Source: Micavibrio sp. UBA2638 (GTDB lineage Bacteria; Pseudomonadota; Alphaproteobacteria; Micavibrionales; Micavibrionaceae). From it: 6,096 bases of DNA. Below, one piece after another: positions 5,977 to 6,096 of the stretch (the first letter of the stretch is position 1; every line of letters starts with the position of its first letter). The translations under genes and the position numbers were made by a program. The stretch spans positions 1 through 6,096 of the forward strand of contig DENS01000002.1 in NCBI GenBank assembly GCA_002359735.1, read 5' to 3'. The notes below the pieces were generated by a model that saw only the letters and a program-made list of their open reading frames with translations, searched no databases and was not told where the DNA came from.

Positions 5977-6004
5977 CGCTTTATCTACTTCCAACTATTT
6001 TAAA

Positions 6005-6089
<85 letters not shown>

Positions 6090-6096
6090 ATTTAAT

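Overview
The window looks like a chromosomal housekeeping locus from an alphaproteobacterium of moderate G+C content; lines I hand-counted run from about 37 to 53% G+C. The evidence is gene order and protein character: tRNA-Leu, tig, clpP, lon, an HU gene and tRNA-Val, all on the minus strand. The lon-HU pair follows the classic proteobacterial tig-clpP-clpX-lon-hup order. The ClpP and HU sequences look alphaproteobacterial to me. That assignment is inference, and I cannot name an order or genus.

Layout in the direction of transcription (right to left). tRNA-Leu(UAG) at 6005-6089 sits 28 nt before the start of trigger factor (tig, 4495-5976), which ends in a long lysine/alanine-rich tail and a bidirectional terminator (4443-4472). 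A small unrecognised gene on the plus strand (4032-4385) converges on tig and diverges from clpP, so it splits tig from clpP. clpP (3217-3861) has a promoter with a perfect -35 box, and an inverted repeat is centred on that box. After 146 bp comes lon (659-3070), whose upstream region contains a 29-bp dyad. No clpX lies between clpP and lon, where it is usually found. After 161 bp comes the HU gene (222-497), with a perfect AT-rich palindrome upstream and a strong terminator downstream. tRNA-Val(UAC) at 24-99 closes the window.

The genes form a protein quality-control and nucleoid module. Trigger factor meets nascent chains at the ribosome exit, ClpP is the proteolytic chamber for Clp ATPases, Lon is a self-contained ATP-dependent protease, and HU is a nucleoid protein and a known Lon substrate in E. 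coli. The window shows no mobile element, CRISPR array, phage gene or obvious defence system. The points of interest are the unknown gene, the missing clpX, three different inverted repeats in the three regulatory gaps, the trigger factor tail, and an unusual T-loop base in tRNA-Val.
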